Positions 8,152-14,180 of a stretch of 14,180 bases of DNA are shown here, one piece after another. The notes below the pieces were generated by a model. The model was not told where the DNA came from. It worked only from the letters and a program-made list of their open reading frames with translations, and did not search any database. This DNA comes from Nitrospira sp. UBA2083. GTDB taxonomy: Bacteria; Nitrospirota; Nitrospiria; Nitrospirales; Nitrospiraceae. The DNA is taken from NCBI GenBank assembly GCA_002331625.1, contig DCZN01000130.1:1-14180 (forward strand), read 5' to 3'. The translations under genes and the position numbers were made by a program. Each line of letters begins with the position of its first letter. Within the stretch, counting starts at the first letter, position 1.

Positions 8152-8186
8152 TAAGGGCTGCATCACTAAGGGTGGTGCAGCCCTTA
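8152..8186 (+). terminator. Hairpin terminator after cycB, possibly bidirectional
   Basis: The arms 8152-8166 and 8172-8186 form a 15-bp stem with one G.U pair and a five-base loop (TAAGG). It starts 32 bases after the cycB stop. The T-run behind it is short (ATTTG), so termination may be weaker than the stem suggests. The MOSC gene ends at 8226 on the other strand, so the hairpin lies between two convergent genes and could serve both. A competing 6-bp hairpin (8182-8187 with 8194-8199) shares the right arm. Confidence 0.75.
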
Positions 8187-8225
8187 CGCATTTGTAAGGT
8201 TGTAAAGGGTACGACGATCTGATTG

Positions 8226-8957
8226 TTAGGTTGCTTTTGGTCGTCCCTCTAGCCTTGCAGTCCAATCCTCAATAGCTCCTGTCTTCACACGGCGCTCGAG
8301 CTTCGCCCTCCACCGTGAGGCGAGATACGTGCAGTCGGCAAGATCACGGGTAGCCTGCTGGTCGGTTAGGTCGTGATGCATCACCTGATTGGCTGCTGAA
8401 ACTGTCCATCGTGGAGAGGGGCGTTCAACGAGGATGAGGGAATTTCCTGCCTGCAGACGTCCTTCCCTCAGTACCCTGAAATACCACCCCGTCCGCCCGG
8501 TTTCTTGAACACGCAGGGCCAGATCTTTCGTATTCCATCGCCTTGCGAGTTTCCAACAGGGTTGTCGAGGCTGGGATATTTGAACCAGAGCTTCACCAAT
8601 TTCAAACACGTCTCCGATACAGACATCTGACTCTAAAATCCCTTCGGTCGTGAAGTTTTCTCCAAAAGCTCCTGGCTGTAGGTGGGGGAAGCCCACTGTT
8701 CGTTTCCAATAGGGATAGTGCTCAATTGGGTAGACGTTCACGGCTTTATCAGGTCCACCATGATTCACAAGATCGGCTTGGCCATCACCGACCAGGTTCG
8801 TGCGTTCTAAGAGAATCGATTCAGATACGGTATCTTTAAGGAAGCCGGTCGTCCAACTCTGATCCGTGGGGTGGCCCAATTCAACCCTGCTGACAGTCCG
8901 TGGCTTCCCAACTTGTACTGAAACAAGACGAGCTTCAACCTTGGTGTGATCGGACAT
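8226..8957 (-). CDS. MOSC-domain protein of the YiiM type (molybdenum cofactor family)
   Basis: The 243-residue product resembles E. coli YiiM along its length. Shared segments include HGGPDKAV (near residue 66), YPIEHYPYW, GAFGENFTTEG (near residue 96), GDVFEIGEALVQISQPRQPC and a C-terminal GAIEDWTARLEG. C134 in QPRQPC is the conserved MOSC cysteine expected to bind molybdenum. YiiM and its relatives use molybdenum cofactor to reduce N-hydroxylated compounds and protect E. coli against N-hydroxylated base analogues. There is no signal peptide, so it should be cytoplasmic. I start it at ATG 8957, where GGAGG lies just upstream and homology begins; the frame stays open to 9128, but that extension looks unlike the family. 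A weak extended -10 (TGG-TATGAT, complement of 8986-8994) would give a short leader. It is convergent with cycB. Confidence 0.88.
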   Translation of the reverse strand: MSDHTKVEARLVSVQVGKPRTVSRVELGHPTDQSWTTGFLKDTVSESILLERTNLVGDGQADLVNHGGPDKAVNVYPIEHYPYWKRTVGFPHLQPGAFGENFTTEGILESDVCIGDVFEIGEALVQISQPRQPCWKLARRWNTKDLALRVQETGRTGWYFRVLREGRLQAGNSLILVERPSPRWTVSAANQVMHHDLTDQQATRDLADCTYLASRWRAKLERRVKTGAIEDWTARLEGRPKAT

Positions 8958-9205
8958 GTGCCTCCAACGAAAATAATATTGCTGGATCATACCAAACAAC
9001 ACAGCGAAAGACATCGTGCAACGATGTGTGGAGCACCATGTCTTCCTGGAAATGAAACGGAATCTAACTGGTTTCAGATGAGAAATCTGAATAAATTGGA
9101 CCTTCCCTAGGGATGATGTGGTTCCCATGATGGGCTCGTAGATGTGATTCTGGCTCCTTCAAAACTTGCTCGTTGGTGTTCTTGCATCCTCTGGGCAAAG
9201 ACTTC

Positions 9206-9222
9206 TAGTCATCCAATGACTA
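9206..9222. repeat. Perfect dyad TAGTCAT-CCA-ATGACTA, candidate operator
   Basis: Two perfectly complementary 7-base arms are separated by three bases, located between two divergently transcribed genes and about 75 bases upstream of the + strand promoter. Short spaced dyads like this often bind dimeric regulators. No T-run follows on either strand, so it is not a terminator. No regulator gene is visible nearby. Confidence 0.4.
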
Positions 9223-9297
9223 ACTGCCTATTGGTGATCACGCCTCCCGAATTATTCAGGGAGCTCTACCCCAATCCTTTCTGAACCGCTGTTTCCT

Positions 9298-9326
9298 TTG
9301 ACGAACGCTGCTAGGGCCTCTATCTT
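9298..9326 (+). promoter_or_regulatory. Sigma-70-like promoter for the gene at 9393
   Basis: TTGACG (9298-9303) and TATCTT (9321-9326) are 17 bases apart. Transcription would begin near 9333, about 60 bases before ATG 9393. Confidence 0.5.
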
Positions 9327-9392
9327 TAGTTCCGGGCCACTATTGTTCGGTCAGAGATGAAGACCAATTAGAAGCCGTAACCAAAGGGCGTT

Positions 9393-9701
9393 ATGCAAAG
9401 AAATAACCAGATTCGGATTATCAGTGCCGTGTTGCTGATACTTGCTTTCACTGGGCTGCTGTTTGCATTTGAAGCAGCAGGGGCTGATCTTTCCGCTCGC
9501 CCAGCTGCCGAATTGCAACAGCAATGGAATCGCATGATGCTTGAAGGCCGCTTTGGACGGCTCTACAACGGCCAGTTTTACGAGTTCTATCAGAGAGGGC
9601 AGAGAGGGGCGAGCAACTCTGCTATTGACCCGACCACGTCTTTTTCGGACATGGCCCATGGTTGGGTACATGACGCGTACACGCCATGGGAATCGAGGTA
9701 A
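9393..9701 (+). CDS. Small exported or membrane-anchored protein, unrecognised
   Basis: This 102-residue product matches no family I know. Residues about 9-26 are a strongly hydrophobic helix after a basic N-terminus (MQRNNQIR), and AGA at 29-31 is a possible signal-peptidase site. The rest is polar, with an aromatic/glutamine-rich stretch (RLYNGQFYEFYQRGQRG) and no cysteine. The ribosome site (AAAGGG at 9383-9388, four bases away) is weak. Its last 16 bases overlap the next reading frame. This small protein could be the signal-peptide half of a longer gene whose second half is the frame at 9686, split by a real or sequencing frameshift. Equally, it may be a small gene translationally coupled to that one. 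Confidence 0.6.
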   Translation: MQRNNQIRIISAVLLILAFTGLLFAFEAAGADLSARPAAELQQQWNRMMLEGRFGRLYNGQFYEFYQRGQRGASNSAIDPTTSFSDMAHGWVHDAYTPWESR

Positions 9702-10639
9702 CTGCACTGAAAGAGCGCCGATATCTGATCAGGAGCAACGGTGGGTGGGAATTGAAAGGCGGATTGCTTCAAAGACTACACGTGGGGGAAAGCCAAATCG
9801 AGTTGTATGGCAAGACCATCACCCGTCATGAACCCTATCTAAATCCATTGCCCCACGTATGGTTCTGGAATGAGTCGTGGCAGCTGAGCCATGAATTCTT
9901 TCTCGTGTCTCGAACGAAAGCTCGTGGACCCGCAACCGTCCTTCGCCAGTGGGTCATTGCCGATGTCCATGGCGCAGGCGACCTCACTCCTCGTGGCTTA
10001 TTGGAGTACGATAACGTGTCGGACGCGCTAATGGTCACAGTAACTCACGGTCAATATGTAGGGCTGTTCAGAGAGCGAGTAAATCTTATGACAGCTTCAA
10101 CAATAGATGTGACTCGAGAAGACGCACTCAGGAGCGCCGGTGACCCGCACACCCACGAGATGCTCCTGCGGCTCATCACAACACCCATTCAGGGAGAAAC
10201 AGCGTTGCAGACCAATTTGGTGGAACATCAAGGATATGCGTCATTTGAAGAGGCGGATGGCTGGGTCAATTGGGCATTGCGGTCGAAAGAATCCATCCAG
10301 GCAGAGACGTCGCCGCGGCAACGGATCTGTGCGGGTCTCATTCGCCGGACGGAAATCAACAACGGCCGTTCGTTAGAACTCTATGCCAGGGTGAGGGACT
10401 GCGGCGGGTATACATCGCTGAAAGATTTCTTCCTGTTTCTGATCCCGAGCCCGCATGCCACAGCTATGTTGTTGCGCCACTGGACGGTGCCACGCGAGGG
10501 ACCAGGGAAGTTGTTCCAGAGGGCCTTCCTTGACTACGACTCTGGTTCAGGCCTGGCGCAGGTCCGGGTGAACGAGGGGTTTGAACCACCTACTGGTTGG
10601 GATCTCATCAAAGACGCTGTTCCAGTGCCTCTACAGTAA
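9686..10639 (+). CDS. Unrecognised 317-residue protein with an internal repeat, overlapping the preceding frame
   Basis: I do not recognise the family. Two stretches look like copies of one module, about residues 71-118 and 248-295. Both run FF-L, about 12 residues, then A-T-x-L-L/V-R-x-W, then L-x-Y-D, then a hydrophobic strand. No signal peptide or membrane helix is evident in this frame. Two cysteines (C215, C239) could form a disulfide if the protein is exported. The ATG at 9686 is the only start after the in-frame stop at 9671, has no ribosome site, and lies inside the end of the 9393 frame. It would be translated either by coupling or as the continuation of that frame after a -1 shift. 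If joined, the product would be a secreted protein of about 415 residues. It ends facing the membrane protein gene at 10793. Confidence 0.72.
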   Translation: MGIEVTALKERRYLIRSNGGWELKGGLLQRLHVGESQIELYGKTITRHEPYLNPLPHVWFWNESWQLSHEFFLVSRTKARGPATVLRQWVIADVHGAGDLTPRGLLEYDNVSDALMVTVTHGQYVGLFRERVNLMTASTIDVTREDALRSAGDPHTHEMLLRLITTPIQGETALQTNLVEHQGYASFEEADGWVNWALRSKESIQAETSPRQRICAGLIRRTEINNGRSLELYARVRDCGGYTSLKDFFLFLIPSPHATAMLLRHWTVPREGPGKLFQRAFLDYDSGSGLAQVRVNEGFEPPTGWDLIKDAVPVPLQ

Positions 10640-10691
10640 GCAAAGACCCCAGACGTTAATGGGGGAGCCTCGCCGTTTTGCTCAGCCGGAT

Positions 10692-10729
10692 GGCTCTCTC
10701 AGAAAGCGTGTGGTCCCTCTGGGAGAGTC
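10692..10729. terminator. Hairpin between convergent genes, possible weak bidirectional terminator
   Basis: The arms 10692-10703 and 10718-10729 form a 12-bp stem with two G.U pairs (as read on the + strand) and a 14-base loop, midway between two convergent genes (ends at 10639 and 10793). There is no clear T-run on either side, so it may slow polymerase or protect transcript ends rather than end transcription by itself. The rest of the 153-base gap holds nothing I recognise. Confidence 0.35.
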
Positions 10730-10792
10730 AATGCCATACTTCTCAAGGAGAAAAATAAGTTAAAGGAAAAGACCGGTGGGGTAGCGACTCAT

Positions 10793-11599
10793 TCACGAGC
10801 CATTTGTTCTCTCTAAAACATTATTTGCATTTGACCACGCATACAATCGTTTCATGCCGTTGAGAAATGGTCCTGCGCCTCCAATGGCTACGGCATCAAC
10901 CAAGCAATACCAGGCTCCTACGCCGCTGGGCGGGTTGCCCTGAGCCCAACCGAGTAGGGGGTCTATTGCAGCCCATTGCCAGGCACCGACGGCGGTGCCG
11001 ATGAGTTCGAGCCAGGTGGTAATAAAAAACGCGGCCAGGTAGACCATTGGAGAACGGCCGATCATCAGCCAGACGAGAAAAATGCAGAACAACAATGCGC
11101 CCACTGCATCACCACGGTCCGGATACCCGCTGATGCCCCACAGTGACCAGGTCCCCCATACGCCAACTACAAATACCATGATCTTTCTGGGGTGACGCAC
11201 AAAGAACCCTGATCGAGCTAAGGCTACCGCGGTAAGATACACCATTCCATGGCCCGGCGGGACGTACGCCGGCACATCCTCGAAACGGTAGGTGTATCCT
11301 CCCATGTAGATCGAGGCAAAGTACTCACCGACGGTGGCAAACAAGACGGCAATAACGACCTGGGTCCGTGTTTCTCGGTTTTCTCCGAGGAGCAGTCCTA
11401 TAAGGAAGATCCACGCCAGAATACCTAGGAGCTGTTGTTTCTCCAAACTTCCTCTGATCTCAAGGAGTAAACACACTCCAACACTGAAGAAGGTAAAACC
11501 CGCGATGACGTAATCCCGCATTCGGTGGGGCGGATGAAACATGCCTCCTTGGGGGAAATGGCGGAAAACGATACGTTCTAAGGTATGAAGCCAAGACAT
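10793..11599 (-). CDS. Multi-pass inner-membrane protein downstream of amoB, unrecognised
   Basis: The 268-residue protein has about seven to eight hydrophobic helices (roughly residues 30-47, 57-72, 80-98, 118-131, 139-156, 165-180, 183-200 and 225-242). Two halves share a pattern: a glutamate followed by Gly, aromatic-x-aromatic (GEYFASIYMGGYTYR, 91-105; LELIGTAVGAWQWA, 187-200). Each is followed by a PP-Gly-Gly-aromatic segment (VPPGHGMVY; NPPSGVGAWY). This suggests an internal duplication. The first pattern recalls motifs in carotenoid-related membrane families such as CruF/DUF422, but I cannot confirm a link. The ATG at 11599 has no good ribosome site; M20, one base behind AAGGAGG, is too close to it to be a better start. 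The gene lies beyond the amoB terminator, behind its own probable promoter. Whether it has a role in ammonia oxidation is unknown. Confidence 0.82.
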   Translation of the reverse strand: MSWLHTLERIVFRHFPQGGMFHPPHRMRDYVIAGFTFFSVGVCLLLEIRGSLEKQQLLGILAWIFLIGLLLGENRETRTQVVIAVLFATVGEYFASIYMGGYTYRFEDVPAYVPPGHGMVYLTAVALARSGFFVRHPRKIMVFVVGVWGTWSLWGISGYPDRGDAVGALLFCIFLVWLMIGRSPMVYLAAFFITTWLELIGTAVGAWQWAAIDPLLGWAQGNPPSGVGAWYCLVDAVAIGGAGPFLNGMKRLYAWSNANNVLERTNGS

Positions 11600-11711
11600 G
11601 GAGTGGGTGTTACGGATGGTGCGTCCATCTATTCATATGCCGATGGGTGATAGTAGAGGGTGCGAACTGTGTCGTCATAGAACACGGTACTCGGTTGTGA
11701 ATCGCATCGGC

Positions 11712-11740
11712 ATCATACAGGAGCACTGTGAGGTGGGCAA
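11712..11740 (-). promoter_or_regulatory. Sigma-70-like promoter for the membrane protein at 10793-11599
   Basis: Read on the - strand, TTGCCC (complement of 11735-11740) and TATGAT (complement of 11712-11717) are separated by 17 bases. Transcription would start near 11705, about 105 bases before the ATG. It lies after the amoB terminator, so this gene can be expressed apart from the amo operon. Confidence 0.45.
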
Positions 11741-11856
11741 GATCTAGCCGTTCAGATGATGTTCTGGAGTGACGCAAAGATGGAGAGTCGCTCGAGAGAG
11801 GAACTGGGGCGTGACTGAGAATGATCGTGAGTGAAAAGGAAGCAGCTACGAATAGT

Positions 11857-11915
11857 AAAAAAACAAAAACGCCGACCCGCCTGGCCATCTTACGATGGGG
11901 GCGGATCGGCGTTTT
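11857..11915 (-). terminator. Intrinsic terminator of the amo operon
   Basis: Read on the - strand, the arms (complements of 11900-11915 and 11866-11881) form a 16-bp G/C-rich stem with one G.U pair. It continues into a 5-bp inner stem (11885-11889 with 11894-11898) and is followed by T-rich sequence ending in seven Ts (complement of 11857-11863). It begins 16 bases after the amoB stop. This is the clearest terminator in the window. Confidence 0.9.
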
Positions 11916-11931
11916 GTTAGTCGCGCGTGCT

Positions 11932-13197
11932 CTAGGTTCCGAGTCTGGTGAAGACTGGGAGGACCGGAGCCGAGATTGAGTTGATGAGGCGTTCGCCGCC
12001 TTCAGTGAACGACATCAACAACCCAGCGAAGCGCTGATCTGGGTCATGGAGAATATCCACGAGCCGCTGAACTTCCCAGAGGACGTCCTTCGACTCAAGC
12101 TTAATGTCGACAGTTTGGCCCGGAAGGATGGGGGCCTCGTTGTCCAACGTCAAGCCAGCAGTTGCTACGAGTTCTGCCGGATATTCTGGATCGAGATTCC
12201 TGGCATTGCCGACCTTGTTCAGGAAGCGAATGCCTGCGGTCGTAAATTCTCCAATGCTCACCGGCTGTGTGCCGTTGTTGGTCACATGGAGATTGATACG
12301 CAGTGCACGACCAGGAACATCATACTCTGCATGGGTCACTTCAACCGCGAACGGATTCGGCTTAATCGGCAAGGGCTTGACCTTCGTCTCACCGGCTTGC
12401 AGAGGCACGCCGACCGGGTACTTGGCCTCAGTGGCCAGATACCCAACCGTCACAACAACCAGAGTGAACAGCAATACTGCTGTTCCCACCTTACGATCGA
12501 CCGGATCGAGTAGGATTTCATCTCCGTATGCTGCAAGCACGCGGGCCCGAACGAGGTACATTGGTCGGATATAGAAGAACCCAACCCAGAAGACGCCGAG
12601 GGCAATCCAGAAAATATGCCACATGACGCCCGTCATCCCACCCATTGTCTCTGACTCGAAGGTTTCACCAGTCAGTGTCTTGATCGGGTTGTTGAAGTCC
12701 TCATAACGCCCAGTGATATCCATCCACCCACCAGGTCCCGCGACCGGACCGGCTTCCTTAATGGCGAGCATGGGGTGGATATGGTGATGGCCCGGGAGTC
12801 TGGCCTTTAACTTTACCTCGTATTCATAGTCACGACCGATCTCCAGAGGGCCTGAATTGAACATCGGGGTCCCGTTCATCTTTGAGCTGAGGCGGACAAA
12901 CACCGAGCTCGGAGATCCGACGTTCAGGAAGGTGCGGTGAGGCTTGACGACCGCACGAGGCCAGTCTTCCGACAAATGGAAACTGCCTTTGAGGTAGGCA
13001 ATGTCGTTCACAGGGGTCGACTTTCCAACCCACTTCGTATCGTACCAGTTCACGGTGCGCATACGCAGAAAGGGTTCCTGCGAACGTTCACCGTGAGCAA
13101 AGGCGGGAGTAACATCAATAACCACTGGCGAGAACGCCAGAGTCGCCACCCCGCAGAATCCCAATATGAGCCGTGTAATGAGGTGTTTGGCGTTCAT
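11932..13197 (-). CDS. amoB: Ammonia monooxygenase subunit B
   Basis: AmoB is the subunit of the copper monooxygenase with two periplasmic cupredoxin domains. The 421-residue precursor has a signal peptide (residues 1-34, cleavage after AFA). This makes H35 the first residue of the mature protein, as in the PmoB/AmoB copper site where the N-terminal histidine is a ligand. The other ligands lie in the cluster GHHHIHP (H137-H141). The first cupredoxin domain is followed by two membrane helices (about 188-210 and 237-255) and the second cupredoxin domain. The product matches the usual AmoB length. The start codon overlaps the amoA stop as ATGA (13194-13197), so the two are translationally coupled; the purine-rich GGGGGGAAAG just before it is a usable ribosome site. 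A strong terminator follows the stop. Confidence 0.97.
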   Translation of the reverse strand: MNAKHLITRLILGFCGVATLAFSPVVIDVTPAFAHGERSQEPFLRMRTVNWYDTKWVGKSTPVNDIAYLKGSFHLSEDWPRAVVKPHRTFLNVGSPSSVFVRLSSKMNGTPMFNSGPLEIGRDYEYEVKLKARLPGHHHIHPMLAIKEAGPVAGPGGWMDITGRYEDFNNPIKTLTGETFESETMGGMTGVMWHIFWIALGVFWVGFFYIRPMYLVRARVLAAYGDEILLDPVDRKVGTAVLLFTLVVVTVGYLATEAKYPVGVPLQAGETKVKPLPIKPNPFAVEVTHAEYDVPGRALRINLHVTNNGTQPVSIGEFTTAGIRFLNKVGNARNLDPEYPAELVATAGLTLDNEAPILPGQTVDIKLESKDVLWEVQRLVDILHDPDQRFAGLLMSFTEGGERLINSISAPVLPVFTRLGT

Positions 13198-14033
13198 GCT
13201 TTCCCCCCAGTCGCTTTGTTACCGTGTGCCAACGTGGCATACGCGAACACATCGTACACCTTCGTGGTTTTCTGTCTGTCATCAGTCAGGTAGAAGTAGG
13301 ACGTGCAGAAGAACTTCCCAAACTGCCACCAGAGGACATACATCAGTGAGGATGCAAACGCCGAGAAGAAGGCCGAGATCATGGTGCTGTGACCACCGAA
13401 GGTACGCAGCGAACCGACCTCGATCATCCGGATGTACTCAGGCGTTCCGGTACGGACGTACATGAAGCCCATGTAGTCAGCCCATGACAGCAAGGTACCG
13501 TCGACCACGATCGGTGTATGGCTGTATCCGAAGATCGGCCAGTTGCTTGGGTAAAACAGGATTGCATACATCCATGCCCCGATCACTGCGGTCAAGGTCC
13601 AGTTTCTAGTCAATAACAGCGTGATATCGAGGACCAGTGCACTGGGAATCAATGTCGCAGGCATGACGAAGTTTGGTGGATAGTTCGACCACCACCACCA
13701 GGATGTATAAACGGCCACCCATTTCCCAAAACCCAACGCCAGAATGGTGAGCGTTGCACCGAATGGCTGCCGATAGTTCACCCAATTATAATACTGGAGA
13801 GCTGCGCAGAAGGTGATTGTTGTAACCGGCGTGACGATTGGCCACCACTGCCGGTCTTTCCAATCAATCCAGAAATCCCAGTCCCCACAGAGGAGAGCTG
13901 TGTGCATGTGGAAGGTCCCGACGATCGTGACGAACAAGATCGGGAGGAAATAAATGTGATCGATATGCCTGGACATTGCAACGCCTTCAGGCGGCAATTT
14001 CGAGGCCTTAATGATTTCATCGGTTCTAAACAT
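13194..14033 (-). CDS. amoA: Ammonia monooxygenase subunit A
   Basis: AmoA is the integral membrane subunit of ammonia monooxygenase, which oxidises ammonia to hydroxylamine. Family hallmarks are [63 protein letters not shown] and [11 protein letters not shown], spread over about seven membrane helices. The N-terminus ([17 protein letters not shown]) and segments such as [14 protein letters not shown] differ from betaproteobacterial AmoA and fit the comammox Nitrospira type. I choose the ATG at 14033 (279 residues), because GGAGG lies nine bases before it; the ATG at 14042 directly abuts that site and would add only three residues. amoC is expected upstream but is not in the window. Confidence 0.98.
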   Translation of the reverse strand: MFRTDEIIKASKLPPEGVAMSRHIDHIYFLPILFVTIVGTFHMHTALLCGDWDFWIDWKDRQWWPIVTPVTTITFCAALQYYNWVNYRQPFGATLTILALGFGKWVAVYTSWWWWSNYPPNFVMPATLIPSALVLDITLLLTRNWTLTAVIGAWMYAILFYPSNWPIFGYSHTPIVVDGTLLSWADYMGFMYVRTGTPEYIRMIEVGSLRTFGGHSTMISAFFSAFASSLMYVLWWQFGKFFCTSYFYLTDDRQKTTKVYDVFAYATLAHGNKATGGKA

Positions 14034-14042
14034 AACTGACAT

Positions 14043-14047
14043 CCTCC
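14043..14047 (-). promoter_or_regulatory. Ribosome binding site deciding the amoA start
   Basis: GGAGG on the - strand (complement of 14043-14047) is nine bases before ATG 14033 and zero bases before ATG 14042. The spacing rules out the upstream ATG as the main start. Confidence 0.7.
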
Positions 14048-14057
14048 GTCATTTCAG

Positions 14058-14104
14058 CCAGCCGAGGCTGGTCTGGATACGCACTCCGCAGAAGCACCCA
14101 GACC
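14058..14104 (-). repeat. Inverted repeats in the amoA leader, candidate mRNA processing or stability hairpins
   Basis: Two adjacent inverted repeats lie in the 5' leader of amoA. A compact CCAGC/GCTGG hairpin with a four-base loop spans 14058-14071. A 7-bp pairing joins 14070-14076 with 14098-14104. They share one or two bases, so they may compete. Hairpins between amoC and amoA are known in nitrifying bacteria as likely processing or stability sites; the role here is inference. Confidence 0.4.
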
Positions 14105-14180
14105 ATCCTGCGATGCTGACCAATGATTCATGTGGACTAGCTAACCATTTACTACTTAGTACACGCTCTTGGAGCCCGGG

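Larger units (their letters stand above)
9129..9392. other. Divergent intergenic region between the MOSC gene and the gene at 9393
   Basis: Together with the non-coding part of 8958-9128, this is about 435 bases between divergent genes. I see no protein-coding content that looks real. It holds a good promoter for the + strand gene (9298-9326), a perfect 7-bp dyad (9206-9222), a 6-bp hairpin near the MOSC gene (9011-9027) and a small imperfect hairpin (9244-9263). Confidence 0.6.
11600..11931. other. Gap between amoB and the membrane protein gene
   Basis: This 332-base stretch contains the amoB terminator (11857-11915) and a likely promoter for the downstream membrane protein (11712-11740). 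An open frame on the - strand (11610-11888) starts inside the terminator loop and is probably not a gene. I see nothing else in it. Confidence 0.6.

Noticed and set aside
8958..9128. N-terminal extension of the MOSC protein
   Set aside because: The frame is open, but the added residues do not resemble the YiiM family, and GGAGG just before the ATG at 8957 supports the shorter start.
9351..9707. A 118-residue - strand frame opposite the small exported protein
   Set aside because: It has no family features and overlaps the + strand promoter-to-gene region, which has better start and signal evidence.
11610..11888. A 92-residue - strand frame with an apparent signal peptide between amoB and the membrane protein gene
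   Set aside because: Its ATG lies in the loop of the amo terminator and the hydrophobic N-terminus is encoded by the terminator stem and T-run. The remainder has no family features and no ribosome site is present.
1..14180. Mobile elements, CRISPR arrays, tRNA or rRNA genes
   Set aside because: I saw no transposase or integrase frames, no regularly spaced direct repeats, and no tRNA- or rRNA-like sequence on either strand.

Overview
The window looks like a complete-ammonia-oxidiser (comammox) Nitrospira chromosome segment. The main evidence is an ammonia monooxygenase gene pair (amoA, amoB) about 3 kb from a hydroxylamine dehydrogenase cluster (hao, haoB, cytochrome c554, cytochrome cM552). 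Next to that cluster is a System I cytochrome c maturation run (ccmF-G-H-I). The AmoA sequence is close to, but distinct from, the betaproteobacterial type in its middle and C-terminal parts. The combination and the AmoA N-terminus fit comammox Nitrospira as I remember it. The genus call is inference from protein character, and I do not assign a clade.

Layout. (1) Bases 1-3657, + strand: ccmF (5' end cut by the window edge), ccmG, ccmH and ccmI, each joined to the next by an ATGA stop/start overlap, so one translationally coupled unit. (2) Bases 3731-8186, + strand: a sigma-70-like promoter, then hao, haoB, cycA (c554) and cycB (cM552), closed by a strong hairpin. Another terminator-like hairpin sits inside the first codons of haoB and could set the ratio of hao to the genes behind it. 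(3) Bases 8226-10639: a MOSC-domain protein of the YiiM type on the - strand. Divergent from it, on the + strand, are a small exported or anchored protein and an overlapping 317-residue protein with an internal repeat. I recognise neither, and they may be one gene split by a frameshift. (4) Bases 10793-11599, - strand: an unrecognised multi-pass membrane protein with its own likely promoter. (5) Bases 11857-14180, - strand: amoA, amoB and a textbook intrinsic terminator. amoC is expected upstream of amoA but lies outside the window.

How the genes work together. AmoA/AmoB are two of the three subunits of the membrane copper enzyme that turns ammonia into hydroxylamine. Hao oxidises hydroxylamine in the periplasm. 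Its electrons would pass through the tetraheme c554 to the membrane-anchored NapC/NirT-type tetraheme cM552 and into the quinone pool. Hao, c554 and cM552 together need 16 covalently attached hemes, and the Ccm proteins next door are the machinery that attaches heme to CxxCH motifs. The YiiM-like MOSC protein belongs to a family known in E. coli for resistance to N-hydroxylated compounds, so it is a candidate for dealing with hydroxylamine-derived damage here; that link is inference.

No rRNA, tRNA, CRISPR array, insertion sequence or replication origin was seen.
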